A stretch of DNA of 64,000 bases. Origin: Gonium pectorale. Lineage: Eukaryota > Chlorophyta > Chlorophyceae > Chlamydomonadales > Volvocaceae. The first letter of the stretch is position 1, and each line of letters begins with the position of its first letter. A model generated the notes under the pieces. It did no database searches. It saw only the letters and a list, made by a program, of their open reading frames with translations, and was not told the DNA's origin. This document shows, in pieces, positions 12,901 through 23,952 of the stretch. The stretch is from NCBI GenBank assembly GCA_001584585.1, contig LSYV01000038.1, forward strand, positions 429,169 to 493,168, read 5' to 3'. Made by a program: the position numbers and the translations under genes.

Positions 12901-15900
12901 AAAGGGGAATGGCGCCTTCACAGACGGAGGGGCGATCAGCCTCACCACAGAGGACGTCCCACTGGAGGGCGCGGCACTAGCTTCCGTGGACCTCTTGGTA
13001 CGGCCCGGTCGGATGACTTACAACCAGCTTGTGCGTGCGTGCAGACGGTACATGCTCTGTTGCTGAACTGATCGCAGGTGATTGTGCAAGGCTCTCGCTT
13101 CCAGGCGAATTATGCGATAGGCTCGGGTGGTGCAATCTTCGTGTACAGGCCACCGCACCTTCACTTTGCAGTGGACATCACCGTCCAAAACAGTTCTTTT
13201 AAAGCAAACATCGCTGGGAGGGATCTAAACGGAAACGGGGGTGCGATCGTCATCACAGAGGGCGCATCAAGTACTATGGCCTGGCTAAACCTGAGCAGTA
13301 CGGTTGCATCATCAAAACTAGTTTCCCAACGGCGCAGTCTCAGGGAGGTCAACTATGGCTCAACCGCTGCCGTCGACAGCCGGGCCACGTGCACATTGAG
13401 GCTGACCGGAGGGTCGGCCTTTACCTTGAACGACTGTCAACAGAGCGGAGGAGCCGTTGCTGCCGTGTCCTGTGACGTGCACATGGATGACGACGTCATC
13501 TTCGTCAACAATACCGCTGGCTATGACGGAGGCGCGCTTTATGTTTTAGATGCTGCAATCAGGACCACGTCCTCCGAGTTTGTTGGCAATCGTGCTGCCA
13601 GGCAGGGTGGCGCCATCTACGCCCGACCCGGCGGGGCCAGGGGCTTGGCCATGCACTCAACCCGTATGGTGGCCAACACCGCAACCCACGGCGGGGCGCT
13701 GTACTTGGCCATCGGTGGTGGAGCCGGGCCACAGGACCTGACTATGAGCGCCGTCACAGCCGAGGGCAACCGTGCGACTGTGGACGGCGGGGCCGTAACA
13801 ATCAGCTGTGAGGCAGAAGATGGTTTTGATGAGCAGCTCTGCAGCAGCCCCGTGAGAATCACTGCTGGAAATATCACGGCCAATGCCGCGGAGGCAGGCC
13901 GCGGCGGTGGCGTCTATGTGTCATCAGGAGCCTCTATCGAAATGGTCGACAGCCACCTCACGTGGAACCGCGCATCCCTTGGCGGGGGCCTGGCCAGTAA
14001 CTCCTCGGCCCATGTTCTGCTCAGGAACTGCACGCTTGGAGCAAACACCGCCGGGGCCGGCGGTGGGGCCTTCTTTCAGGGCCCATACGATGATACACAA
14101 GCTGTGGCCGCCTTTCCTGTTGTTCGAATCTTCCAGACCGTCCTGTGTGGCAACGGCGCTCTGAGGAACATCACGGTGCCTTATGAACGGTTCAGAGGTC
14201 ACGGCGGGGGTTTACTTGCGGCAGGCGATGTCCACATCCTGCTCAGCAACTGCTCGCTCGCGGGCGCGTCCGGTGGTGGGGATGTGAGAAGTGAACAATT
14301 ACTGATGGCATGTGTATCCCAGCCCACGCCGGCCTTGCTCCGCTCCCATACTCAATCTGTTGCGCCCAACTACGCTTTGGCTGGAACGGCTGTGGCATCT
14401 GCCCAGACTTGCAACACCACAAGGATCAACGCAACCCATCAGAGCAGCCTATCATGGGTGGGCAACGCGCTGCTGACGAATGAGCCCAAGGTATGACCGA
14501 TCGAAACATTGCTGCATACTTGAGCGTCTCATGCTTTGCTCAGCAGGACGGACATAGTTTGATTGTATGTAGTCCTCTGGCGTTTGTTGAACCCCGCCCA
14601 TTGCCTGCATGGGTGTAGTTGGAGGCAAACACGTACAACGGGCCTGCTAATCAGCATGGTTGCGGGATGCTGGTGCTGAGTGAGACACGCCTGTCAAGGA
14701 GCATGGTAGGGGCAGGGCTTCCGTGTTATTGTGTAAGGGGGGCCTGGAGCTCCCTTATGGATGGGCTATCAAGCCTACATTGTTAGCCGTCTTCTCAAGT
14801 AAAGAAGCTACATATCAACTGCATTTACTGCATCTACTATACCTACTTCGCAGGCTGCAAGCATAGTGTGGATGCAAGACCCCCTGGCTCCAACTGTTCG
14901 GACCAGCTGTACATTCCTGGCAGATGAAGTTATGCGCAAGGTTGCTGCGGAATGCCAGTCGAGCCACTCATCATCTTTAGTTCAGCAATTATGCTTAGAT
15001 CTGAGGAGTTGCATGGCCGACGGTACGGAACTGGGTCAGGGGATCGGGGACCTGCTCGATGGGCCACCCACCAGCTTGGGAGTCGAGTCCATTCCTCGAG
15101 AGCTGCTGCCCGGCCAACTCTACAACCTATCAACGCGGCTCTACAACGGCTTGGGCCTGCCTCTCCAAGCTGGTATGTGCTTCTTGCTGCGTGCTAGCCC
15201 AGTGATTGACTGCGCTTACTCTATATCACAGCAACCGCCGGTCCCTCCGCCTTGCAGATCATCCTTATTCCGATACCTTTGACATCGGTGTTAACGTCTC
15301 AATACTGCCGATATCTAACATTGGCGGTGATGAGAGCCCCGCCCAACTGGAGGTGGCCGCTGGCGATGGCTCTTTGACAGCGTCCACCAAGAAAGGCTTG
15401 GCGCGTTGGCCCCTCTTGACTGTGCGAGGCTGGCCGGGTGCCTACTGGCTCGTTTTCACGGTTGCCAACACCTCCTCGAGTAATGGGCTGGTGAGGCGGG
15501 GTGTGCGAAGGGTGGGGAAAGGGCACGATGTGATTAGGACGATGTATGATGAGTGTTTGCTCGCCATGCCATCTATTCCTCACCAGGTCAAGTCAACAAA
15601 CGCTACTGTAGACATCGCTAGTTGCAGGCGTGGAGAGGCGCCTGACCTCAGTCGACTGAAGGGGCCCAACCCGTATTCCTGGGTCGGCTGCATCAGCTGC
15701 GAGCGCGGGCGGTTCAGCCTGTGGGACGATGACCGGGAAACACTGCAAGCGTTCACCGACCAGAAAATGACCTTCGACCCCAAGGTATGCAGTCGTATTC
15801 TGCAGTCATTCTTGCACATACTACTAAGTCACGGGGCCCGTATCATATGACCCCACGATAGAGGTAGTTCATCCTCAGTTCCGTTCAACAATCATGTATC

Positions 15901-18900
15901 TAGGGTTGGGTGGACAACGTCACCCGCAAGATCGCAGCGGCCGACAGTGGAGTTGGGTGTCAGGCCTGCCCCGCACACGCGCGATGCCTGGGAGGAGCCA
16001 TCCTTGTACCAACTCAAGGTGAGGATGGAGTGATGAGATAGACCAGCATAACATGGCAGTAGTGTTAGCTGCTGTGTTGATACCCTTCATTTATAGCTGC
16101 CATTTTAATCTTGCCTATGCCCACAGGCTACTGGCATTCTGCGCCGGACTCGGCCATGTTCCATCACTGCCCCAAGGTTGAGGCTTGTGGGGCGTCGTCT
16201 AGCCTGCCCGACTCCTCTGTCAGCAGGTTGACTCTCCCTCCCTCAGTTCAGGTACGGTGCCGCAGAGTGCAAAATCTTGCGAACCATTCCAGTAGCTAAT
16301 ATGCAGCAGCTCAGATGGGTTGTCACCGGCCCGGTCCCATTGCCCACACCATGCCCCTGCTGCCTGGACAGGCTGTTAGTGCGCGAGACGGAGAGCTCCT
16401 TCTAACATTTACGACGACGGATCCGACGACGGATGCAAACTTCATAAACAACACAGCAGCATCAACGGCATCGATTGCAGCCCGCCCGCGCATTCTGCTG
16501 GGCCTGGCAGCCTCACCGGCAGATGATGTGCGCAGAAAAGATTGGCCTGCCCTAGCTGAGACAGGCAGCAGCCTGGACGAGCGGAGTGGAATGCTGGCTT
16601 TTTGCCAACTTTTGGGATACCGAAAGGATCTTCTGCCAGTTTTTGAAGGTCTAGGTAGCAACCTGAGTGCAAGCTGGGTCACCAGTTACGACCCAAGCCG
16701 TATCTTCCTTGATAAGTCCAGCTGGACAGACTTGAATGAACCCCAACTCTGGAACTGGATGGCAGAGTGTGCAAGGATGGGCCTGGAAAACAGGGCTGTG
16801 GGTCCAACTCAGGGCAACGCGAACGCCTACCTGCAGCTGCAATGCGCTCCCAGCTACACAAGCAATCTATGCGCGGCTTGTGAGTCAGGGTACTTTACAA
16901 ATGCAGAGTTTGAATGCAGGTGTGTTACATACAAAGCCTAAATATGCCTCCTCTGGTCGCTTGATATATGAACACGCAATTGCCATCTTTTGATAACAGG
17001 GGTTGCCCTTCCATATCGGAGAACGCCTTGTTTGCGGCGCTTGCGTTTTTGGCCAGTGTGGTCCTGGTGCTGTACACGCTGTACACCAACCTGGAGGAGA
17101 ACTTCAGTGACGAGGAGCAACCCGATCAGAGTACTTGGGGGCAGGTCCCACTGGGCGACCTATTGAAGGTACTGAGTACCGCCGGGAACCCTGCAGTACT
17201 GAAGCTTTGGCGTCATGTACATTACAGCTTAAAAAGTTACGTTATTCCTAAGTAAGCCGGAGAGGCTGGCCACTTGCTACCTTACACTTCCGTATGCTGG
17301 AATAGACGTGCTGACCGGGCGTTTGGGCTACCTATCCGCTTCAGGTGGCCATCATCCATGCCCAGTACTACATCATCATCATGCGCCTGCCGGTCGACTA
17401 CCCAAGTGACATGACTAAGCTCTCCGGAGCGCTGAGTGCTGTTACGGGTGCGGAAAGTGCCGTGGCCTACAGCTACAGCTGCTTCTTTCCCAACGATGCA
17501 AGCGACGGTCAGGCGCGGACTCAGCTGCTGGGCACGCTGCTGGTTCCGTTTGCTGTTGTTGCCGCAAGCATGGTTCTATGGGGGGGAAGGTACGAACATC
17601 AGATATCTAGTGCTTTGAACCTACGATTGTGGTGCATGCATGAATGGTTCCCGTCCATGCACGTATGTTGCTAGTCTGCCAAGCTTGCTTCTATGAGGAG
17701 GAAGGTATGCACGTTGCCCAAACACTTGGTGCACTTACTTACTTGTGCTTGCCGTTGCTTTGCCTGGCAGTGGAAGTTTGCAGTTTGTGCACTGCTGGCC
17801 TGCCATTGCGTAGTGAAACCTTGCTGACAAGCGTATGACCGGTCTTTGTCTCTACACAGGTTTTGCCTCCTGAACGCTGCATCAATTCAAAGGACGCGGA
17901 AAGACCGTAAACTGGGGTCCAGGCTTGAGGCGCTTGGGTTCGATGCGTCCACCGTTGCAGATGCTCGCACTTATTCCGTCGTTCAGTATCAGGTTAACTG
18001 GGAGGCTGTGAACATGCCTGAGGGAGTACAAATGGCATCACAAGCGGAGGTGCGCCTCGTTTCAGCTGTCGGAGAAAGGACAAGTCCGCAACATGAAGGC
18101 CCACAAGCATCTCGGGCTCCAAGTGTTATTGCTGTTGACGGCACACTTCCTGCTGATGACTCCCAGCTTTGCCTGGAAGGATTAGAGGAGCCAAACGACC
18201 TCTCTACGGCACACAAGCTAGGAGGCTTGAGGAGCACAGAGACCAAACCGCCCTTTCTCAGCAACATCTCCAGCCGGCTCCAGCAGCCCAGACCATCCCT
18301 CCACAAGATAACAACCCTCCTCCGTAGCAGCCAACTCGGCAGGGTGCTGTCGCTGGCGGACGCAACTCTGAGTCTTAGCACTCAGCTGTGGGTGTTAGGG
18401 CTCATCGCAGTCTTCATCCTCTACCCGGGCTGGGCCCAGGCAGCGCTGAGTGTGTTCGCGTGCTACAAGATCGACGATGGGCAGACCGGCATCTTCCCGC
18501 TGAACCAAAAGGTAATGATGCAAGGGTCAAATTAGCCTTACGCAAAAGTAGCATGCCAGAACATGCGCTTCTCTCTGTTTTGTGCAAGTTTCAGCGGCTC
18601 CTGAGTCAGACGAGATTCAACCATGCAGCAGCAACGAGATGCTCCCTAGCTATCTACCTGCTGCTTACACGAGTAGGAATGATTAGAACCGAGCTGCATC
18701 TGCCGTCCGATCGCAGGCCACCTGGCGCCACGGTTACTGGGTCCGCGACATGGCGCAGCAGTGCTACACGGGGGTCCACCTGCGGCTGTACGTCCCCATT
18801 GGCGTAGCGTCCGTGACTGCGCTGTGCTTGGGTCCCCCTCTGGCCTCGTTCCTGCTCCTCTGGCACCACAGAGGGTCGTTGGAGCTGCCTGTGGTGCAGC

Positions 18901-19856
18901 AGAAGTACAGCTTCCTCTATTCCCGATACAAGTGAGAACGTGAAGGCTGCTGACCCGCCAGTTGTTCTAATAGATAGCAGATTGCCTCGTAAACGGCAGC
19001 ACTGCAATCACTGTGCACGTGACTGAACGCTTGTCCATGGGCTGTGCAGGTCACGTTTCTTCTGGTGGGAGAGCGTGCTGATGCTGGAGGAGTTGGCCCT
19101 GGTGGCGGTGGAGGTGTTCGGCCGAGGGCTTAAGTCTGTGACCCACCAGATTCTGATCATGCTCGCCACCTTCATCATGATTTCCGCCGTCAATATAGTC
19201 TGCTCTCCCAACAAACTCAAGGTCGTAACGATGCTCGAGTTCATGTCCATGACCGTCCTGAGCCTAACCCTCTCTCTCAGCCTCTATTTTGTGGTAGATG
19301 AGGGTCTCAGTGCGGCCGATGAGGTGGGTTGATTGTGCAAACATTCCAAAGCTTGACACCTGTGCATTTCAGCCTAACTGAACAAGCACGGGACTTGGAT
19401 CCCAACTGGCTACGGTACGCAAGAAGTGTGTACGAATGTGGCGCATTGCGGCAGCGGAGGAAACGGCCCAACCATCTTGGGCACACACCATGGCAGTCAT
19501 TGAATTGTGCATAGATAGTGTAGCACATGCATTGCCTACACATTTCACAGATGTAGAGTATGGACCGCAGACTGCCTCAACTCGTGTTTGGGGCGCTGAG
19601 CACCCCCTTATCATGCAGTCACCTTGCCTGGAGCCAAGTACGAGCTTTTCTCATTTTCCATTGGTCGGGCCCCACGCAGAAAGCTTTAAGCGCGCTCATC
19701 CTGGCCATGAACGTTGCGCTGCTGTTGGCCTTCCCGGGTGTGCTGCTGCGGGGCACCTGGGGAAAGCTAAGGAGCGCTGCTGGCCGTGTGCACAGCAGTT
19801 GCCTGGCGCTTATGAAAATGGGAGGCACCGCTGACAGCGCTCATGTGAAAGTGTAG
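3867..19856 (+). CDS. Gene 2: multi-exon Pmp-like beta-helix, multi-pass membrane surface protein (complete)
   Basis: Proposed exons: 3867-3948, 5045-5116, 5549-5614, 5855-6311, 6521-6710, 6833-7051, 7254-7306, 7380-7489, 7863-7946, 8184-8276, 8646-8732, 9135-9221, 9864-9953, 10203-10289, 10683-10772, 11974-12054, 12473-12759, 12836-12997, 13078-14490, 14619-14705, 14854-15172, 15258-15490, 15587-15784, 15904-16018, 16127-16251, 16315-16919, 17000-17168, 17345-17589, 17860-18511, 18717-18931, 19050-19323, 19680-19856. They total 7224 bases (2408 codons with stop) with matching phases at all junctions. Layout: signal peptide 1-27, Pro linkers to 73, beta-helix 74-1270, Cys-rich neck to 1830, membrane part to 2407. 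By architecture it is a large surface protein with an extracellular adhesin-like region. Its ligand and function are unknown. The first three exons are the least certain. Confidence 0.85.
5000..5920 (+). repeat. Tandem duplication around the Pro exons, with a decayed exon copy
   Basis: The stretch 5000-5440 resembles 5500-5920: Pro exon, following intron, and the start of the next exon. The second copy contains the live exon beginning at 5855. The first holds a relic starting after the acceptor at 5351-5357, whose translation keeps TYSGPQLPF against TYGGPQLPY. The relic has no good phase-compatible donor. Confidence 0.6.
5045..5614 (+). CDS. Gene 2 exons 2-3: Pro-rich linkers
   Basis: Two short exons, 5045-5116 and 5549-5614, both phase 1-1. 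Each starts G|GA after a CCAG acceptor and ends at an A-G|GTGAA donor. They encode near-pure Pro runs ending in PPSSTG and PPSSAAG. Pro-rich spacers like these are common in volvocine wall and matrix proteins and are usually extended and hydroxyproline-glycosylated. The two exons and their flanks are copies of each other, spaced about 500 bases apart. Confidence 0.6.
5855..7489 (+). CDS. Gene 2 exons 4-8: N-terminal part of the beta-helix region
   Basis: Exons 5855-6311, 6521-6710, 6833-7051, 7254-7306 and 7380-7489. They encode beta-strand-rich sequence with motifs such as LTFRNVTVGRL, SISFNRSVFENNSVSS and IRISNSRLAGNTGGSGSALY, which are Pmp/pectate-lyase-like coils. The first two exons align with gene 3 exons 48829-49372 and 48286-48490 (shared phase 2 junction, shared FRNVT/LRNVT), so both genes use the same entry into the beta-helix. 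Confidence 0.8.
7863..12054 (+). CDS. Gene 2 exons 9-16: one beta-helix unit per exon
   Basis: Eight exons of 81-93 bases, all phase 1-1: 7863-7946, 8184-8276, 8646-8732, 9135-9221, 9864-9953, 10203-10289, 10683-10772 and 11974-12054. Each begins after an AG acceptor with a split Gly codon (Ala in one) and encodes one coil of about 28-30 residues: GGAIYV..., a short strand, DGNSTISGN or GGSAITDN, then a Gly at the donor. Because every exon is a multiple of three with equal phases, any of them could be skipped or duplicated without a frameshift. Confidence 0.85.
8184..10800 (+). repeat. Tandem duplication of a three-exon block inside gene 2
   Basis: Exons at 8184, 8646 and 9135 correspond in order and sequence type to those at 9864, 10203 and 10683 (DGNSTISGN, GGSAI, DGNSTISGN). 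The introns after 8646 and 10203 share recognisable sequence (for example GAGCGGCTGCGTGGA near 8800 and 10360). Offsets are about 1550-1680 bases. Confidence 0.7.
10773..11973 (+). other. Long intron of gene 2
   Basis: A 1.2 kb intron between single-unit exons, longer than its neighbours. It has a short GAAGGCTAG repeat near 10911-10932. I see no further beta-helix exon and no identifiable transposon in it. Confidence 0.5.
12473..14490 (+). CDS. Gene 2 exons 17-19: large uninterrupted beta-helix
   Basis: Exons 12473-12759, 12836-12997 and 13078-14490. The last is a single 471-codon exon with many units of the type NNTAGYDGGALYV, NRAARQGGAIYA and NTAGAGGGAFF. This matches the Pmp pattern (GGA-I/L-Y and FxxN) known from chlamydial polymorphic membrane proteins and from eukaryotic beta-helix surface proteins. 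Gene 3 has an equally long single exon (42102-43775) at the same place, so the fused form is ancestral to both. Confidence 0.85.
14619..16919 (+). CDS. Gene 2 exons 20-26: Cys-rich neck between beta-helix and membrane
   Basis: Exons 14619-14705, 14854-15172, 15258-15490, 15587-15784, 15904-16018, 16127-16251 and 16315-16919. Each has a counterpart in gene 3 with the same phases. Visible motifs are CISCERGRFSLWDD, GCQACPAHARC, GYWHSAPDSAMFHHCP and SNLCAACESGYF, a disulfide-rich stalk like the Cys-rich necks of other large beta-helix membrane proteins. The 29-codon exon 14619-14705 was recovered by comparison with gene 3 (CGMLVLSETRLSRSM against CWPLLMANTSLPSAT). Confidence 0.8.
17000..19856 (+). 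CDS. Gene 2 exons 27-32: multi-pass membrane domain
   Basis: Exons 17000-17168, 17345-17589, 17860-18511, 18717-18931, 19050-19323 and 19680-19856. I count about seven hydrophobic segments, around LAFLASVVLVLYTLY, LLGTLLVPFAVVAASMVLW, LWVLGLIAVFILYPGWA, VPIGVASVTALCLGPPLASF, ILIMLATFIMISAVNIV, SMTVLSLTLSLSLYFVV and ALSALILAMNVALLLAF. A hydrophilic loop of about 130 residues precedes the third. The FFWWESVLMLEEL segment recalls the helix after which large algal and ciliate beta-helix membrane proteins re-enter the membrane. The tail after the last segment is short (about 35 residues), lacking the Ser/Arg-rich extension of genes 1 and 4. Confidence 0.8.
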
Positions 19857-22230
19857 CAGCGTGGGACGTAGTGATGGATGGATGGTGATGAGGCGGTGGA
19901 CCAGCGGTGATGAGGCGGTGGACCAGCCACATCCGGTTGAGGGCCAGCCAGAAGGCCGGAGATAGATGTCAAGCTGGTTGTCCATCCCCTGCTGGGTGGC
20001 ACGAACATCTGTCCTCGATCGCCTGCACATGTCTATCGAGCCATGCTGGTTCACTAAAAGCAATCAATGCGCTAGTAGCGTCCATATCCTGGTATCCTGC
20101 ATGTTAACTGCAACTGACAACATGCATGGATGGCTTTCTCTCCATCCCGCCTCGCTCGCACTCTGTGCGCGTAGTTTGGTCGGTATTGGCGAGAACAGGT
20201 CCTGCGGTGCAGCTGGATGGATCCCGTGCATCACCTCCACACAGTGAAGCCCATTACTGCACCAATGCATGCTTACCGCCGCCATCGCGCATGCTTGTAT
20301 GTGCACGGGGCTAAACGCCGCAACTAGTCTATTCGCATGGCGGGACACAAGGGCCGCTTCAATGGGTAGAGTTGCTGTCCTTTGCTATGTGCGCCCCCCT
20401 CCAGGCTCGATGTGGTGTGAACATACACTAGGTTGACTACCAAGCACTTTACCTGATGGTGTCTCTGCCAGCCAAGCGAATGCCTACACTAATGGTGTTC
20501 AAGTATTCACAGTGTGCAAATGTACTGGTGTTTTGGGCCCTGAGGTTCAAGAAATGTGGGTCGGGGAACGGCGTAATTGTTGATTCTGATGATACACTTG
20601 TGCGACAACAAGCACGTGTGTGCAAAGGATGCCGCCTTACAACACCGAGGAACCTGTCGTTATATGCCTGATGTATGAGTGTCGTGGCTGTAGGGTCAGT
20701 GTGGATGTTATATATCGTGCCGTTTCTGCTCATATATGCTTCACAACCATTTCAGTTCTCAGCACCGTTCCCGCCACTGGCACCGTGCGGGGTGTTGCAC
20801 GGTTGGTTGATTTGTGGTTGAGGCAGGAGAGCCTGTCTCCGGCAGGTTGCAATGAACAGGTCGTGTTCCGCAGCGATAGTGCGGCGCAGGAGCTGTGATA
20901 GTGCCCATGGCGGTAGAGGAGATATTCCCCATGTTGTCAGGCTGTGGAAGCGCATGGGGATGGCGGTATGGGTCGTGCCCGCAGCCCAAAGCGAACCCAT
21001 TCCTAAACTACACGTTGGTGTGTACGCCCAATGTAACAATTAATTAATGAATTAATCAGCACCGTTCCATCTGTGTCGGTTAGGTGCACAGCAGTGCAGT
21101 GCATGGATGGGGGTCGCAGTCGGGAATATCAATGATTGGGTGCGCTGTTCATATTTATTTGGCGCAGATGCAGCACATACAGTCACGAGGCTGGCCTGAA
21201 ATTTGCAGGGGAAGCGCAGTGCGAACGAGGCTCGAGTGTGTTGTTTGGGATGAAGATACGGCGCCGCCGGAGGCCGCGAAATGCGTGCGAAGTTTGTTTA
21301 GCGGGGCACCAAGCGTGCCCGCTCGCCTTGCTTGTATCCGGTTCTGCGGTCTTATTGCTTTGGTCTCAGCCAGCGACTTGCGTATTTACCTCCCCCCCTT
21401 GACGACGCGTTCGCTTCCTGCTTTCGATTTGTGTTTTACAAAGACTGTTGGCCGCTCGCTCCGCCGGGCGCGGAGGTGTTGCACTGCCGGAGGCGCCCGC
21501 AGAGGCCGGCCTCTAGGGGGCGGTGCGCAGTTTTTGACAGTAGGCCCTCGGCGGCAAGAGACGACTAAGGAGGGTAGCGGCATTATTCGAACATACGTGT
21601 CAACCATCGTGAGTTCTTTTCATGTACGCAGTGAAACTGGGTTGGCCACATGCAGGGACAGCACCTCCACATATCCAGAAAGAGGCCGCAGCAACTTAGC
21701 GTCATACGCATCGTCCATACCTTGAAACATCGTCCCGCCCTGCGCGCGGGTGTATACATAGGAGATGCCCCTTCAATGATCCTGAACGATCCTGGATGGA
21801 CGCATGGCTGAAATCGAGCTATATCGCACTATAGTCCGCTAAACGGAGCACAAACTAAAACTAAAAACTTAATTAAAACTAAACGGAGCCTAACCGGTGC
21901 CTAAATTTTCTGAGGCCGATTACGACAGTGACTCCAAGGGCGTTGTGGGGCATCTACTCACCCGGATCGACCGGGGTAGGTGCCAGCCACAGCCGCGGCC
22001 CCGGTCCATTCAGGCAGCAGCAGCACCCGCAGCTCGCCACGGGTACCTATCTGCGGTCTTAAGGCGGGGCATGGAAGGGGCCATGCATGTCACATGGACC
22101 ATGCTGGGGTAGTCAGTGAAGGGCAGATCGGACTCCAACCTTTCCGCTAGTGGCTCCCGTTGAGGGTGCAATTTGCTGGCGGATGACGCAGCGGAGGTAA
22201 TGCATTTGGAGGGAGACAAATCAATCGAAA
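19857..22230. other. Intergenic region, no gene recognised
   Basis: This lies between the gene 2 stop and a LINE. It contains a direct repeat at 19884-19927 (two copies of GGTGATGAGGCGGTGGACCAG) and a TTAATTAATGAATTAAT run near 21040. A GC-rich stretch at 21230-21570 is open in several frames but resembles nothing I know. No TGTAA lies close to the gene 2 stop; the nearest I noticed is at 21032. Confidence 0.45.
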
Positions 22231-22421
22231 TTAAGGCTTAGGCCTGGAGGGGCGAAGCCCCGGAAGGGCTAAGCAGAGTTCTGTACGGAAGTCGTACAGC
22301 TGTCCTGAGCTTAGCGCTGCTCGCTCTCCCTGTTCGGCATTCTGCCTTCACAGTTGAGAGCTTGCATCGCTTGCGAGCTGACTCACTTCAAGCCTTACCG
22401 TTCATCTCGCGAGTTCTTAAG

Positions 22422-23324
22422 ATGACGAAGAAGAAGTCTCCTGTCAACATCGACAACGCCAAGTTCACCGGTGAGAGAAGGAGTCCGAAGAAGACGCGCG
22501 CTGCGATGCGCGCCGCTATGAAGCGGGCTGAGGAGGCCGCGAGGGCCACCACTGATCAGCGCGATGAGGACGCGGATCAGCGGCTGAGCGAGTCTGACCA
22601 CGACGACGAGCCCCCCAGCCCCAAGCCTAAGAAGAAGAAGAAGAAGGTGACCGAGGACGCGGAGGCCGCGGGGGCTGAGCTCTCGCCGGAGCTAACCGCG
22701 ATGCTCGCGTCGCTGATCCGCAAGTCCATCGGGGACGAGATCCTGCCGATGATTGGAGCCTTCAATGCCGAGGTGGCCGACATGCTTGCTGGGGCCGATC
22801 CCTCGCCGCCGTCCGCGGCAGCGGCGGTCGGTGCCAAGGTGTCGCCGATTTTGGCTGCCACGGCTGCTTCGGCGCCGTCCACGGCGCTGGAGTTTCACAC
22901 CAAAATATACAAGGTGGTCTGCATGCTAGCTTCGCAGGCGTCCGACAGCCTCGCCACGGACCCCGAGAAGGCCCGCTTCTTGTTGGCCGCGCTCCTCGCC
23001 TTCGCCAAGGTCGCGTAGGTCGCGGTGCAGGCTGCTGAGAATTTGGGCCCGCAGCAGGGCTGCGGCCTCAACACCATGGTCAAGTATATCAGCAGCATGG
23101 CGATGAGCTGCCTCGAGGACCCTGCGACAGCCGTCTACAACAAGTCGGCGGCTGAGGCCATGCTGGCCACGTCGCGCTCTGAGGCGGCCAACCGCAGCCC
23201 CGGCAAGCGCAAGGGCAACCGGCAGGGCAACGGCAACAGGCCGCAGGCGGCCGCCGACCGCGACGACAAGCGCCGTGACGATCGCCGTGATGATGGCCGT
23301 GACCGCTACCCGCGTCGCAATTAA
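22422..23324 (+). pseudogene. ORF1-like (gag-type) frame of the LINE with an in-frame stop
   Basis: It opens MTKKKSPVNIDNAKF and has a Lys-rich basic stretch (PKPKKKKKK), a long Ala-rich middle, then a TAG at 23016-23018. The same frame continues to 23324, ending in a basic Arg/Asp/Gly-rich region. Without that stop it would be about 300 residues. Basic, low-complexity proteins of this sort are typical of ORF1 of plant and algal LINEs; the assignment rests on position and composition, not on a recognised domain. Confidence 0.5.
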
Positions 23325-23639
23325 GTCTGGGTTTCGTGGCGGGGGGACGAGAGCGGGGGGGCGTTCTCTTCGGTGGGGAGCTGGGCGGTGGCAAGCCATC
23401 GCCCATGCCGTCCGTGGCTAGGGAGGGTGTAGCGGGCGCAGCTGGTTCGGGTTTTGGACGGCCTTCGGGCTAGGCCGTGGGTTCTGGCCTTTCAGTTCCT
23501 GTTCTCCCAGCTTAGTAGGCTCGCTAGCCTGCTCCGCTTTTGTGCTTGGCACCTGTTATCCTCCCTAGCCTCGCGGCGGGGGGGGGCCGTCTCGGCTCTC
23601 TCCCTCTCCCCTTATTCCGAAGCTGAGGCGCCCTCCCCT

Positions 23640-23659
23640 NNNNNNNNNNNNNNNNNNNN
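23640..23659. other. Assembly gap (20 N)
   Basis: A run of exactly 20 N inside the retroelement, between its ORF1 side and its (ATT)n tail. Confidence 0.98.
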
Positions 23660-23720
23660 ACCAGAGTCCTCACCACAGCCTGCCCCCTTAACACACGCCT
23701 CGGTGCACGACCGGGCGTAA

Positions 23721-23750
23721 CATTATTATTATTATTATTATTATTATTAC
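23721..23750 (+). repeat. (ATT)n microsatellite, LINE 3' tail
   Basis: Nine ATT repeats directly after the GC-rich 3' end. Simple trinucleotide tails mark the 3' end of several LINE groups. Confidence 0.8.
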
Positions 23751-23952
23751 CTTCACATAAACGTATTCTTAGGTCCTAATGCAGCCGTTAAAACAAGAAA
23801 ACCGCATGACGTACGGAAAGAACATGCTCCCCGTGCGGGAGCTGTAAACCAAGCAGCCCGGGCGCTACATTGCACGGGATGTGCATGGGTTGAGGCGTCG
23901 TCATCGATCAGAGCGCGGATACCATCCCAATCTAGTGCCCGTTGCCATCCCA

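Larger units (their letters stand above)
22231..23750 (+). mobile_element. LINE-type retroelement, 5' and 3' ends around an assembly gap
   Basis: The element starts with a structured leader (22231-22388) also found at 32274-32436. It continues with an ORF1-like frame and ends with a GC-rich 3' end followed by (ATT)9. The 3' end (ACACGCC...CCGGGCGTAAC then ATT repeats) resembles that of the minus-strand element ending at 63485. A 20-N gap at 23640-23659 separates body from tail, so the reverse transcriptase ORF is probably missing from the assembly rather than from the genome. Confidence 0.7.

Noticed and set aside
13078..14490. Bacterial (chlamydial Pmp) contamination or recent transfer
   Set aside because: The exon lies in a spliced gene with matched phases on both sides, and base composition is like its neighbours. 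Pmp-like repeats also occur widely in eukaryotic surface proteins.
22231..22330. HDV-like self-cleaving ribozyme fold
   Set aside because: A first helix and two hairpins can be drawn, but I could not place the closing P2 helix or the catalytic C in the expected nested order. It is kept only as a structured leader.
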